Shown: positions 15,504-23,923 of the stretch, piece by piece | Numbering within the stretch: position 1 is the first letter of the stretch | Layout: each line of letters begins with the position of its first letter | Source: an uncultured Eubacteriales bacterium | GTDB lineage: Bacteria; Bacillota; Clostridia; Oscillospirales; Acutalibacteraceae | Length of the DNA: 63,245 bases | Direction: 5' to 3' | Assembly: GCA_934489895.1 (NCBI GenBank) | Contig: CAKSST010000010.1 | Span: 1 to 63,245, forward strand | Program-made: the position numbers and the translations under genes | The notes under the pieces: model-generated | The model's input: only the letters and a program-made list of their open reading frames with translations | What the model was told of the DNA's origin: nothing | Databases searched by the model: none

Positions 15504-16778
15504 ATGATTACTGCAATTACAGGAATTAACTGGGGCGACGAAGGAAAGGGCCGTATGGTTGACCTGCTCAGTGAAAAATATGATATTGTTATTCGCTATC
15601 AGGGCGGCAACAATGCAGGCCACACCGTAAAAAATGACAGAGGTACTTTTATTTTGAACCTGCTTCCGTCAGGCATTTTGCGTGAGGGTACCGTTAACGT
15701 TATGGGTCCCGGTATGGTTATTGATATTGAGCATCTTTTCGGAGAGGTTCAAAGACTCCGCGAGGGTGGTATTGAAATTACCCCAGAAAACCTTAAGATA
15801 AGCGACCGTGCAACAATTTGTATGCCTTACAACAAAATGTTGGACGGGTTGGAGGAGGACCGCCTCGGCGATGCAAAATTCGGTTCAACCCGCCGCGGTA
15901 TCGCTCCCGTTTATTCAGACAAATATATGAAAAAGGCTTTCAGAATGGGCGATTTGCTACATATGGATGCAACCAAGAAGAAAATGCCCGCTATCGTTGA
16001 ATGGAAAAACCTGCTTGTTGAAAAAGGTTACGGCGCAGATGCCATTCAGGCTGACGATATGATTAAGTGGCTTGAGACCTTCGGTCTGCCCTTTGCTGAT
16101 TACATCTGCAATACAACAGAATATTTGCACGGGCAGATTGCAAACGGCAAGGATATACTGTTTGAAGCACAGCTTGGCGCATTGCGCGATATTGATTTTG
16201 GTATTTATCCATACACCTCATCTTCTTCCACAATTGCAGCGTATGCTCCTATCGGTGCAGGTATTCCCAGCTGCAAACTTGACAAAACAATTGGCATTAT
16301 GAAAGCATATTCAAGCTGTGTCGGCGAAGGTCCCTTCACCTGTGAGATGTTTGGTGACGAAGCTTACATTCTGCGTGAAGCAGGCGGGGAGTACGGTGCA
16401 GCAACAGGCAGACCCAGAAGAGTGGGCGGATTTGATATTCCTGCTTCTAAATACGGTGTATTAATGCAGGGTGCAGATGAAATTGCACTTACAAAGTTGG
16501 ATGTTCTTTCCTGCTATGATAAAATTCCCGTATGTACAAAATATATTGTTGACGGAGTTGAAACAGACGTATTCCCCTCAGGCGAAGCGCTTGTAAACGC
16601 AAAGCCCGTTTATGAGTATGTTGACGGCTGGAAGTGTGATATTACAGGCTGCCGTAAGTTTGAAGACCTGCCTGAAAACGCACAGAAATACATCAAGTAT
16701 ATTGCCGAAAAGACCGGCACAAATATTAAATATGTTTCTGTTGGCGCAGGCCGCGACGAATATATTGAAATGAAATAA
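15504..16778 (+). CDS. purA: Adenylosuccinate synthetase
   Basis: GTP-dependent condensation of IMP and aspartate to adenylosuccinate, the first step from IMP to AMP. The N-terminal WGDEGKGR loop (residues 10-17) contains the catalytic Asp, and the IMP site GGNNAGHTV follows near residue 36. Full length at 424 aa. The GTTGRPRR-type loop is present as AATGRPRRVGGFD. It is co-transcribed with purB and ends at a strong terminator. Confidence 0.96.
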   Translation: MITAITGINWGDEGKGRMVDLLSEKYDIVIRYQGGNNAGHTVKNDRGTFILNLLPSGILREGTVNVMGPGMVIDIEHLFGEVQRLREGGIEITPENLKISDRATICMPYNKMLDGLEEDRLGDAKFGSTRRGIAPVYSDKYMKKAFRMGDLLHMDATKKKMPAIVEWKNLLVEKGYGADAIQADDMIKWLETFGLPFADYICNTTEYLHGQIANGKDILFEAQLGALRDIDFGIYPYTSSSSTIAAYAPIGAGIPSCKLDKTIGIMKAYSSCVGEGPFTCEMFGDEAYILREAGGEYGAATGRPRRVGGFDIPASKYGVLMQGADEIALTKLDVLSCYDKIPVCTKYIVDGVETDVFPSGEALVNAKPVYEYVDGWKCDITGCRKFEDLPENAQKYIKYIAEKTGTNIKYVSVGAGRDEYIEMK

Positions 16779-16790
16779 AATTTGAATTTT

Positions 16791-16832
16791 GAGCGTAATA
16801 AAACAAAAGTTTTGTTGCGCTCATGTTTTTAT
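16791..16832 (+). terminator. Terminator after purA
   Basis: Fourteen-base arms starting GAGCGTAATA (two G.U pairs in RNA) around AAAA, followed by a T-rich tract. Confidence 0.85.
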
Positions 16833-16846
16833 GGGATAAATTGGCA

Positions 16847-16875
16847 TTGACTGTATATTGTTTTAACTATATATT
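16847..16875 (+). promoter_or_regulatory. Promoter of the GHL10 lipoprotein-luxS pair
   Basis: TTGACT and TATATT are separated by 17 bases. Confidence 0.7.
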
Positions 16876-16905
16876 AAATATATTGAATCTTTGGAGAAAG
16901 CCTTA

Positions 16906-18240
16906 ATGAAAAAACATATATTTATAAAAACTGCTTGTCTTATATTGACGGCGGCATTGCTGTTAGCGGGCTGTCGGTCACAAAAAACACAGCAGGACAG
17001 CGTTATTGATACAAGCAGTATGGAAAGCTTTACAGAGATACCGTATTCAAGCTCTCAGCCTGTCTCGTCGGAGCAAAGCAGTATGGTACAGCAGTCGAGC
17101 AATGCAGCGGTCACATCCTCAAAGCCCATATCAAGCAGCACGCAGTCTTCAAGTGTGCAGTCCTCAAGCGCACAATCCTCAAGTACACCTACGGTTGCCG
17201 ATACTTCCGACGAAATGCGGGCAATATGGTTTACATATATTGAGCTTGACAGCATTTTAAGAAATAAAACGGCACAGCAGTTTAAATCGGCTATTGAAGA
17301 GCGGTTTGATAAATGCGTAAAATTGGGAATGAACACCGTAATTGTGCAGGTGAGAAGCCATGCTGATGCTATTTATCCAAGCCGGTATTATCCCACGGCG
17401 GTGCATTTTACAAATAAAAGAACAAACTCTGCACCCTTTGATGCCTTGCAGATAATGATAGAAGCTGCGCATAATCGGGGGCTTGAATTTCACGCCTGGG
17501 TAAACCCTTTCCGCGGCCAAAGAGAGACACATGCATTGGCGGAAAATGACCCGATGAAAACCTATAAAAACATGACCTATCTTTATGACGGCATTTACTA
17601 TCTTGACCCTGCTTATTCACAGGTGAGAGAGCTGATAGTAAATGGCATTAAGGAGATAGTTACAAATTATGCGGTTGACGGCATACATTTTGATGACCGC
17701 TTTTACCCTGCGCGTGATGAGAGTATTGACCAATATTCATATATGCTGTACGGCAACGGAAGAACAAGAAAACAGTTCCGTCTTGATAATGTAAACACTC
17801 TTGTAAAAGAAATATATAACACAATTAAAAGCATTAAGAATATTCCGTTCGGTATTTCACCTCAGGGTAATGTAAATAACAATTACTACACCTGCTTTGC
17901 AGATGTAAAGCTGTGGGCAAGTACCGCAGGATATGTTGATTATATAGCGCCCCAGCTTTATTGGAGCTACGGCGAGGGAAGTCTGCCGTTTGAAAAAGCT
18001 TTACCGATATGGCAGGAGATGGTTACCTGTGAGCAGGTTAAGCTTTTAATAGGACTTGCGCCATATAAGGTGGGGTTAAAACCTGAATGGACAGTGGGAG
18101 ATATTTTGGCAAGAGAAATTGCTGACAGCCGCAAATCATCTCAATACGCGGGCTTTATAATGTACAGATATGATTATTATGTTGACACCGTTTGTGATAT
18201 AGAAAGGCAGAATGTAAACGCATTGTTGGGGGTAAAATAA
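16906..18240 (+). CDS. GHL10 (DUF187)-type glycoside hydrolase-like lipoprotein
   Basis: Surface lipoprotein of 444 aa. The signal peptide ends at the lipobox LLAGC (about residue 22), followed by a Ser/Gln-rich linker with repeated SSSVQSSSAQSSS-like units (about 60-100), then a TIM-barrel domain of the GHL10/DUF187 family: EMRAIWFTYIEL, VIVQVRSHADAIYPSRYYP, EFHAWVNPFRG and DGIHFDDRFYP. The family is related to glycoside hydrolases, and some members act on peptidoglycan or surface glycans. The start follows GGAGAAAG. luxS overlaps its stop codon. Confidence 0.9.
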   Translation: MKKHIFIKTACLILTAALLLAGCRSQKTQQDSVIDTSSMESFTEIPYSSSQPVSSEQSSMVQQSSNAAVTSSKPISSSTQSSSVQSSSAQSSSTPTVADTSDEMRAIWFTYIELDSILRNKTAQQFKSAIEERFDKCVKLGMNTVIVQVRSHADAIYPSRYYPTAVHFTNKRTNSAPFDALQIMIEAAHNRGLEFHAWVNPFRGQRETHALAENDPMKTYKNMTYLYDGIYYLDPAYSQVRELIVNGIKEIVTNYAVDGIHFDDRFYPARDESIDQYSYMLYGNGRTRKQFRLDNVNTLVKEIYNTIKSIKNIPFGISPQGNVNNNYYTCFADVKLWASTAGYVDYIAPQLYWSYGEGSLPFEKALPIWQEMVTCEQVKLLIGLAPYKVGLKPEWTVGDILAREIADSRKSSQYAGFIMYRYDYYVDTVCDIERQNVNALLGVK

Positions 18241-18707
18241 TGCAAAAAATAGAAAGCTTCACAATTGACCATTTAAAGCTGGAATCGGGGCTTTATGTTT
18301 CCCGCGTTGACAGCCTTGATAACCTTGTTGCCACCACCTTTGACTTGCGATATACCGCACCGAATAAAGAAGCCGTTATGCCTACGGGTGTAATACACAC
18401 ATTAGAGCATTTGGGTGCAACATATTTGCGTAACAGCCGCATAAAAGACAAGGTAGTGTATTTTGGACCAATGGGTTGTCGTACAGGCTTTTATCTTGTG
18501 CTTTTTGGCAGTGCGCAGCCGCAGGATATTCTTGATATAATTATTGATATGCAAAAGTTTGTTATTGGTTTTTCGGGGGATATACCCGGCGCAACGGCAA
18601 TTGAGTGCGGCAATTATTCCGACCAGGATTTGTCAGGCGCAAAAAAATACGCCCAAAAATATCTGGACGCATTAATCAATAATAAAAATTTTGTTTATCC
18701 TTTGTAA
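18240..18707 (+). CDS. luxS: S-ribosylhomocysteine lyase
   Basis: Converts S-ribosylhomocysteine to homocysteine and the autoinducer-2 precursor DPD, in the activated methyl cycle. The metal ligands are the HTLEH motif (about residues 57-61) and the Cys of GPMGCRTGFY, which is also catalytic, near residue 81 onwards. Complete at 155 aa. The ATG shares a base with the preceding TAA, so translation is coupled to the lipoprotein gene. Its 3' end overlaps the convergent rsmA gene by 13 bases. Confidence 0.95.
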   Translation: MQKIESFTIDHLKLESGLYVSRVDSLDNLVATTFDLRYTAPNKEAVMPTGVIHTLEHLGATYLRNSRIKDKVVYFGPMGCRTGFYLVLFGSAQPQDILDIIIDMQKFVIGFSGDIPGATAIECGNYSDQDLSGAKKYAQKYLDALINNKNFVYPL

Positions 18708-19519
18708 AGCAAGTCTGAAAGAGCGGCAGTTTGCTCAAAAGACAGTTCCTCCATACGGGCGGTGGGTGATATACCTGCCGCCTGCATTGCGTTTTGCAGA
18801 GCTTGTTTGTCAACGCCAAGGGAAGAAAGTGAATTTGTTAAAGTTTTGCGGCGCTGTGAAAAACCGGCCTTTACAACCTTAAAGAAGAAATCGGCATTTT
18901 TAATTTTAAAGGGCGGCTCTTTGCGGGGAATAAGCTGAATAACACAGCTGTCAACCTGCGGTACGGGATCAAAAGCCTCTCTGCCTACATCAAATAAAAT
19001 TTCAGAATCGCAATAATATTTAACGGCATAGGTTACTGCACCGCACTCGCGCGAGGGGATAGCCGCGCAAAGTCGCTCAGCCGCCTCCTTTTGTACCATA
19101 ACAGTTATCGACTCAATAGGCAAACGGTTTTCAAGCAGCATCATAATTATGGGAGATGTTATGTAATAAGGCAGGTTTGCGCAAACCGCCTTTTTTTCAT
19201 ATTCGCCCAAATGGCCGGCAAGAAAAGCGTTAAGGTCAAACTGCATAACATCACCGTAGACGATATCTACATTATCAAATTGCTTTTGCAGCTTGTCCAG
19301 CGCGTTTGCAAGGCGTGTGTCAATCTCAATTGCGGCAACTTTGCCCGCGGCTTTTGCAAGCTCACGTGTCAGCGCACCCTCACCGGGACCTATTTCAAGA
19401 ATACCGTATTCCTTATTGTTATATTCGGCGGCTATGCGGGGGCAAACGGTAGGGTCTATAAGAAAGTTTTGCCCCAGATTGTGCGAGTGATTAAAGCCTT
19501 TGTTTTTTTTATTTCCCAT
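18695..19519 (-). CDS. rsmA: 16S rRNA A1518/A1519 dimethyltransferase
   Basis: KsgA/RsmA dimethylates two adjacent adenines near the 3' end of 16S rRNA. The SAM-binding motif is ILEIGPGEGALT, and the catalytic motif IV is NLPYY. 274 aa, full length. Loss of the enzyme gives kasugamycin resistance in other bacteria. Unlike Bacillus, it is not next to rnmV, which lies at 47999. It is translated 4 bases after a cytidine-deaminase-like gene. Confidence 0.95.
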   Translation of the reverse strand: MGNKKNKGFNHSHNLGQNFLIDPTVCPRIAAEYNNKEYGILEIGPGEGALTRELAKAAGKVAAIEIDTRLANALDKLQKQFDNVDIVYGDVMQFDLNAFLAGHLGEYEKKAVCANLPYYITSPIIMMLLENRLPIESITVMVQKEAAERLCAAIPSRECGAVTYAVKYYCDSEILFDVGREAFDPVPQVDSCVIQLIPRKEPPFKIKNADFFFKVVKAGFSQRRKTLTNSLSSLGVDKQALQNAMQAAGISPTARMEELSFEQTAALSDLLYKG

Positions 19520-19523
19520 TTTA

Positions 19524-19868
19524 TTACCTTACAATTCTTGAAAGCAGGGTACTTTCATTTTTGTTATCAAAGCAGGTTATTGCCCACATGTCGCCAAAAT
19601 CTAAAAGATTTTTGACGGCAACATCGTCGAGATTGCGTGCTGTGTCGGAAAAAACGGCTAAAGCTAAAAACTTTGTTTTGCCGTCGGCGACTGCGTTTAC
19701 AAGCGCAGCCGCTTCGGCAAAAACTGTGCCGCCGTTGCCCTCAACATTTATGCCGCAGTAAATTTTGCCGTCCTTTGAAAGTAAGGCGGCACCGCTTTTG
19801 TTTTTTGTTTTGGTGCATAATGAATTTTGCGCAGCTGTCTTTGCAGCCTCAACTAAATTGTCATACAT
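19524..19868 (-). CDS. Cytidine deaminase-like protein lacking zinc ligands
   Basis: About 114 aa with the cytidine deaminase fold pattern: AAKTAAQNSLCTKTKNKSGA, the core GINVEGNGG, then the helix VFAEAAALVNAV. In active tetrameric enzymes the helix begins CAE and a later PCGxC pair completes the zinc site. Here the first Cys is Phe (FAE), and the PCxxC motif is missing, replaced by ITCFDNKN. The Glu is kept. This looks like a non-catalytic or repurposed member. I prefer the inner ATG at 19868, which has GGTGA upstream, over 19880. Encoded directly upstream of rsmA. Confidence 0.7.
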   Translation of the reverse strand: MYDNLVEAAKTAAQNSLCTKTKNKSGAALLSKDGKIYCGINVEGNGGTVFAEAAALVNAVADGKTKFLALAVFSDTARNLDDVAVKNLLDFGDMWAITCFDNKNESTLLSRIVR

Positions 19869-19923
19869 TTTAATCACCATACTGATTATACATTATTTAT
19901 ACCGTATTCGCAATAAATTGTTA

Positions 19924-19952
19924 GTGACAAACCAAAATAAATATGTTACAAT
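19924..19952 (+). promoter_or_regulatory. Promoter of the 19984 gene
   Basis: GTGACA and TACAAT are separated by 17 bases, about 30 bases upstream of the ATG. Confidence 0.6.
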
Positions 19953-19983
19953 ATGTAATCATAATTTGAAGGGTGTTATTTTA

Positions 19984-20727
19984 ATGGAAAACCATTTTTT
20001 TGATATTGTTTTAGAACCGCTTTCTGAGTTTATTAGTGAGCAGAGCTTTGTAAAATTGGAAGACGGATCTTACGCTAATGAGAGCAAGCGCTTTAAGGTT
20101 GAATTCGATGAGACTGCAGGTCTTTACAATCTTCTGCTTGCCGATGCGGATGACGAGCCTGAGTATGCAACCGTAAGCAGCTGGGGATTTAGCGACGATA
20201 AGGGCGAAAAAGAAGCAAAAACCATAGGTCTTGACTTTTTGGATACCTTACGCACAAAGCTTGGTATTAAACCCAACTATGCAAAAAATGTAGCAAACGT
20301 ACCACTGCCCAAAAAGAGCGGCAACAAGGCTAACAATATTAATGCTTTGGCACAGCAAATGCTGGCTGTTTTTCCAAAATATAAGGAAATCTACCGTCAG
20401 CACATAGCTGAAAACGGTGAGTTTTTGTATTTGAATTTTTTCTCACAGACGGTTGTGTCTGATATTAGACAAGCGCTTGACGAGCAGAATAAAAAACAAT
20501 TAAAGAAAATTTTTGCTGTGCTGTGCGATGTTTATGTTGAGGCCGACCGCGATACGCAAAACGCGGTTGCGGTTACTATAATCACGGGTGCAATAGGCGA
20601 CAGTAAGGAGCGCTTTGAAACCGCGCTTTCTTATATGGAAGACTGCGCTTATCTAAAAACCGCGATTACACAGCTTAATAAAGCATATATGAGTAAAAAT
20701 AAAAAATTAAGAACAATGTTGGGCTGA
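19984..20727 (+). CDS. Conserved cytosolic protein of unknown function
   Basis: A soluble 247-aa protein that I cannot name. An N-terminal alpha/beta part (about 1-105) starts MENHFFDIVLEPLSEF and contains YNLLLADADDEPEYATVSSW; a Lys/Asn linker follows; the C-terminal part (about 120-247) is all helical. No signal peptide, membrane segment or known catalytic motif is seen. ATG 19984 follows GAAGGGTG and has its own promoter; the reading frame stays open upstream, but that stretch crosses the promoter and runs opposite to the deaminase-like gene, so I reject it. Confidence 0.75.
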   Translation: MENHFFDIVLEPLSEFISEQSFVKLEDGSYANESKRFKVEFDETAGLYNLLLADADDEPEYATVSSWGFSDDKGEKEAKTIGLDFLDTLRTKLGIKPNYAKNVANVPLPKKSGNKANNINALAQQMLAVFPKYKEIYRQHIAENGEFLYLNFFSQTVVSDIRQALDEQNKKQLKKIFAVLCDVYVEADRDTQNAVAVTIITGAIGDSKERFETALSYMEDCAYLKTAITQLNKAYMSKNKKLRTMLG

Positions 20728-20790
20728 AACTTAATTTAAAACAAATTCCTGTACGTTCGATACGATAATAAAAACAAACCGTGAGATTTA

Positions 20791-20825
20791 GAAGAGTGTC
20801 CATGAGGACACTCTTCGGTTTTATT
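20791..20825 (+). terminator. Terminator after the 19984 gene
   Basis: Perfect 11-base arms (GAAGAGTGTCC / GGACACTCTTC) around ATGA, followed by GGTTTTATT. Confidence 0.8.
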
Positions 20826-20970
20826 TGCCACAGGCGAGTTATATTGCTTCGCAGTTTTATTATTTCGGCAGTTTTTAAGGCGAATAAAATTATAGCACTT
20901 GTGCTTCAATAAAACTTTTGGCTCGCCAAAAATAAAACTATGTACGCAGTACAGAATAAAACTTGTTTTA
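20819..20970. repeat. Array of unrelated mini-hairpins spaced by AATAAAA/TTTTATT
   Basis: AATAAAA occurs at 20883, 20908, 20931 and 20955, a period of 23-25 bases. Between copies lie different short palindromes: AGCAC-TT-GTGCT, TTTTGGC-TC-GCCAAAA and TGTAC-GCA-GTACA, then TAAAAC-TT-GTTTTA. The left half uses the complement TTTTATT (20819, 20855) with GCC-ACA-GGC and TGC-TTC-GCA between. The remaining bases to 21050 show nothing that I recognise. It is not a CRISPR: units are too short and each inter-unit is itself a palindrome. Confidence 0.65.
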
Positions 20971-21050
20971 AGATTGGTTTATAAGGGTAATAGATTCTCC
21001 TAACACGTGGGATTTGGTGCCTGGATCCCCTGATTGTTACTGCATGATAC

Positions 21051-21086
21051 AAAAAAGGATGTGCAGATTACTGCACATCCTTTTTT
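21051..21086. terminator. Bidirectional terminator before the flavin reductase gene
   Basis: Sixteen-base perfect arms (AAAAAAGGATGTGCAG and its complement) around ATTA. It ends the minus-strand gene at 21127 and can also stop plus-strand transcription. Confidence 0.85.
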
Positions 21087-21126
21087 ACTGTCCTTTAGAA
21101 CGCCGCACTTTTTTTACCGCCCGTTT

Positions 21127-21636
21127 TTATTCTTTCACCAAAACTTTTTCAATTTTACCTATAACAAGGTAGTGGTAATCCTTTTGCGGATACCATTTTT
21201 CGTCAGGTGATTTGTCGGTGAAGCATTCGGACTGCATTTTTTGTACATACTGCTTTTTGCACACTATAACCAGGCGCGCCTGTTCAAAATAAATGCTGTC
21301 ATTATCAAAAACAGGTATTAGTCCGCACTCTTTCACCTTGTCGCAGTCACGGCCACTTTTAGAGCCGCAAACTTTATGAATTTCTTTGTTGTTGCCGTAA
21401 AAGGATATTGTAAAAGTATCGCTTTTATTAATAAACTCCATAGTATAGCGCTGCGGACGTATAACCACCCCGATGCTGTCCTCGCCCCACATTTTGCCGG
21501 CAAAACCCCAGCCTGCCGTCATGGTGTTAAAATTGTCTTTTTCGCCTGCGGTTATTAAAAACCATTCTTCGCCCATAGCCTTAAAAAAGTTCTCATTAAG
21601 CTCGGCTGCAGTAATCTGTTTAAACAAAAAGTTCAC
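21127..21636 (-). CDS. Flavin reductase-like (FMN-binding split barrel) protein
   Basis: A 169-aa protein of the flavin reductase-like family. Visible features are the N-terminal NTMTAGWGFAGKMWG segment, the conserved VVIRPQRYTMEFI strand-helix that contacts flavin, and FTISFYG. Such proteins bind FMN and may reduce it with NAD(P)H or act in anaerobic redox or oxygen tolerance. The electron donor and partner are unknown. Single gene with its own terminator. Confidence 0.85.
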   Translation of the reverse strand: MNFLFKQITAAELNENFFKAMGEEWFLITAGEKDNFNTMTAGWGFAGKMWGEDSIGVVIRPQRYTMEFINKSDTFTISFYGNNKEIHKVCGSKSGRDCDKVKECGLIPVFDNDSIYFEQARLVIVCKKQYVQKMQSECFTDKSPDEKWYPQKDYHYLVIGKIEKVLVKE

Positions 21637-21751
21637 CTCAAAAACTATTATATGACGGCAAGTTCTTTGATATTACCGTCTAAAAACAATTTTATATGCA
21701 AAATAATGGCTTGTCAATGCAATTTATTCTTAATTTAGTATAGATTTTATA

Positions 21752-21779
21752 TTGTTTTTTTATATTTTTTTGTTATAAT
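21752..21779 (+). promoter_or_regulatory. Promoter of the NifU-like/GGGtGRT pair
   Basis: TTGTTT and TATAAT are separated by 16 bases in a very AT-rich stretch. Confidence 0.55.
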
Positions 21780-21855
21780 ATAATACAATGGCTTATAATG
21801 TGTTGCCATAAAACTTTGTTTTCGTATCAATTACTGAAAGGAGTTAAAGTAAAGC

Positions 21856-22548
21856 ATGAATTATTCAAGAGAAGTTGAAAACATGTGTCCTCTTGCAAAA
21901 GGGACATACCACGGTCCCGCTCCTATTCCGGAGGAGGGCAAATGGGTACAGGTTAAAGAGGTGAAGGATATCTCCGGTCTTACCCACGGTATCGGCTGGT
22001 GCGCACCTCAGCAGGGCGCTTGCAAGCTTACACTTAATGTTAAAGAAGGTATTATTGAGGAAGCATTGGTAGAAACTTTGGGTTGTTCAGGTATGACTCA
22101 CTCTGCTGCTATGGCTTCTGAAATTCTGGTTGGTAAAACTCTGCTTGAGGCTCTCAATACTGACTTGGTTTGTGATGCTATCAACACCGCAATGCGCGAG
22201 CTGTTTTTACAGATTGTATACGGTCGTACACAGACGGCTTTCTCAGAAAACGGTCTGCCTATAGGTGCAGGTCTTGAGGACCTTGGCAAAGGTTTGCGTT
22301 CACAGACCGGTACAACATATGCAACAAAGGTAAAGGGCCCCCGTTACTTAGAGCTTGCTGAAGGCTACATAACCAAGCTTGCTATTGATGAGGAAGGCGC
22401 TATTATCGGTTACAAGTTTGTACACCTCGGCAAAATGATGGATATGATTAAAAAAGGTATGAGTGCTGATGAAGCTTTGCAGAAAGCAAGCGGTCAGTAC
22501 GGACGTGTTGATGACGCTGCCAAGCTTATCGACCCGCGTGAAGAATAA
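21856..22548 (+). CDS. NifU N-terminal-like iron-sulfur scaffold protein
   Basis: A 230-aa protein with an IscU/NifU-like core: GACKLTLNVKEGIIEEALVE and the cysteine-bearing ETLGCSGMTHSAAMASEIL segment (about residues 73-95), analogous to the scaffold loop that holds a cluster. The N terminus carries further Cys (NMCPLAKG, GWCAPQQG). It always seems to travel with the GGGtGRT-family gene, which follows here after 15 bases. The natural role of the pair is not established; cluster assembly or storage is the working idea. Strong AAAGGAG site. Confidence 0.8.
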   Translation: MNYSREVENMCPLAKGTYHGPAPIPEEGKWVQVKEVKDISGLTHGIGWCAPQQGACKLTLNVKEGIIEEALVETLGCSGMTHSAAMASEILVGKTLLEALNTDLVCDAINTAMRELFLQIVYGRTQTAFSENGLPIGAGLEDLGKGLRSQTGTTYATKVKGPRYLELAEGYITKLAIDEEGAIIGYKFVHLGKMMDMIKKGMSADEALQKASGQYGRVDDAAKLIDPREE

Positions 22549-22563
22549 GGGAGGTAAACTATA

Positions 22564-23565
22564 ATGGCTTTATTTGAAGGTTATGAAAGAAGAATTGACA
22601 AAATAAATGCTGAGCTTGCAAAACACGGCATAGCTTCTATTGAAGAAGCAAAGGAAATCTGCGACAAAGCAGGTGTTGACGCATACAACATTGTTAAGGG
22701 CGTTCAGCCTATCTGCTTTGAGAATGCTTGCTGGGCTTACATTGTAGGCTGCGCAATTGCAATAAAGGACGGCGTTAAATCCGCTGCTGAAGCCGCTGAA
22801 AAAATCGGTGTTGGCTTGCAGAGCTTCTGCATCCCCGGTTCAGTTGCCGACGACCGTAAGGTTGGTCTTGGCCACGGTAACCTCGGCGCAATGCTGCTCC
22901 GTGATGAAACAAAATGCTTTGCATTCCTCGCAGGTCACGAATCATTTGCTGCTGCTGAAGGTGCTATCGGTCTTGCTCGCAGTGCTAACAAAGCACGCAA
23001 AGAACCCTTAAGAGTTATCCTTAACGGTTTAGGCAAGGACGCTGCTAAAATTATTTCACGCATCAACGGCTTTACCTATGTTCAAACAAAGTTTGATTAT
23101 TACACAGGTGAGGTTGCCGTTGTAAGCGAAACTGCATATTCAAACGGTGAGCGCGCAAAGGTTCGCTGCTACGGCGCTGACGATGTTCGTGAAGGCGTTG
23201 CAATTATGCATCTTGAGGGCGTTGACGTTTCTATCACAGGTAACTCCACCAACCCCACACGCTTCCAGCATCCCGTTGCAGGCACTTATAAGAAAGAGTG
23301 CATTGAGCAGGGCAAAAAATACTTCTCAGTGGCCTCTGGCGGCGGTACAGGACGTACCCTCCATCCCGACAACATGGCAGCGGGCCCCGCTTCCTACGGT
23401 ATGACCGATACAATGGGCCGTATGCACAGTGATGCTCAGTTTGCAGGTTCTTCTTCTGTTCCTGCTCACGTTGAGATGATGGGCCTTATCGGTGCGGGTA
23501 ACAATCCGATGGTCGGTATGACCGTTGCTTGTGCAGTTGCTATCAACGAGGCACTCAATAAATAA
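22564..23565 (+). CDS. GGGtGRT-family protein
   Basis: A 333-aa protein of the GGGtGRT family, named for the motif seen here as ASGGGTGRTLHPDN (about residues 259-272). Other conserved stretches are CIPGSVADDRKVGLGHGNLG, FLAGHESFAAAEG and the C-terminal AGNNPMVGMTVACAVAIN. The family is common in anaerobic Firmicutes and its function is unknown. Co-transcription with the NifU-like gene implies a joint role, perhaps with an iron-sulfur centre. No signal peptide or membrane segment. Confidence 0.9.
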   Translation: MALFEGYERRIDKINAELAKHGIASIEEAKEICDKAGVDAYNIVKGVQPICFENACWAYIVGCAIAIKDGVKSAAEAAEKIGVGLQSFCIPGSVADDRKVGLGHGNLGAMLLRDETKCFAFLAGHESFAAAEGAIGLARSANKARKEPLRVILNGLGKDAAKIISRINGFTYVQTKFDYYTGEVAVVSETAYSNGERAKVRCYGADDVREGVAIMHLEGVDVSITGNSTNPTRFQHPVAGTYKKECIEQGKKYFSVASGGGTGRTLHPDNMAAGPASYGMTDTMGRMHSDAQFAGSSSVPAHVEMMGLIGAGNNPMVGMTVACAVAINEALNK

Positions 23566-23585
23566 TCAGCAATTATAAATAAAAT

Positions 23586-23632
23586 AACGGACACACCATT
23601 TTGAGTTTTTGCTCTGTGATGTGTTCGTTTTT
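23586..23632 (+). terminator. Terminator after the GGGtGRT gene
   Basis: Ten-base arms (AACGGACACA / TGTGTTCGTT, one G.U) with a long loop, followed by TTTTTG. Confidence 0.7.
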
Positions 23633-23857
23633 GTATAAGGAAAACCACCTAATCAGGCAGTTATAATTATTGTCTTATCAGAGGGAGCCTTAAAAAAGCA
23701 ATTATCCCGATTTTTTGGCAGTAGAGCATATTCGCAAGTGAAGGAAAATGCTTTTAATAACAGAATATTATCCTGCCAAGCGGGAAAATACGGGCAAAAC
23801 GCAGGATAAAAGCAGATATTTATTATATATTTCGCGCTCAACACACCACATTTATTA
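23633..23857. other. Intergenic region, nothing recognised
   Basis: AT-rich sequence between the terminator at 23632 and the promoter at 23858. I see no gene or clear structure. Confidence 0.4.
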
Positions 23858-23886
23858 TTTACAAACACAAATAGGTATTGTATATT
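23858..23886 (+). promoter_or_regulatory. Promoter of the carbohydrate enzyme pair
   Basis: TTTACA and TATATT are separated by 17 bases, about 40 bases upstream of ATG 23924. Confidence 0.65.
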
Positions 23887-23923
23887 GACAATGTAAAAAC
23901 CCATTTATTTTGAGGCGGTAAAG

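Noticed and set aside
19765..19983. N-terminal extension of the 19984 gene
   Set aside because: The frame is open upstream but crosses the promoter at 19924-19952 and the coding region of the opposite gene, and lacks a ribosome site; the ATG at 19984 has a good one.
20819..20970. Possible small CRISPR array
   Set aside because: The repeated unit is only 7-8 bases, the intervals are about 17 bases and are themselves palindromes, and no cas genes are present.
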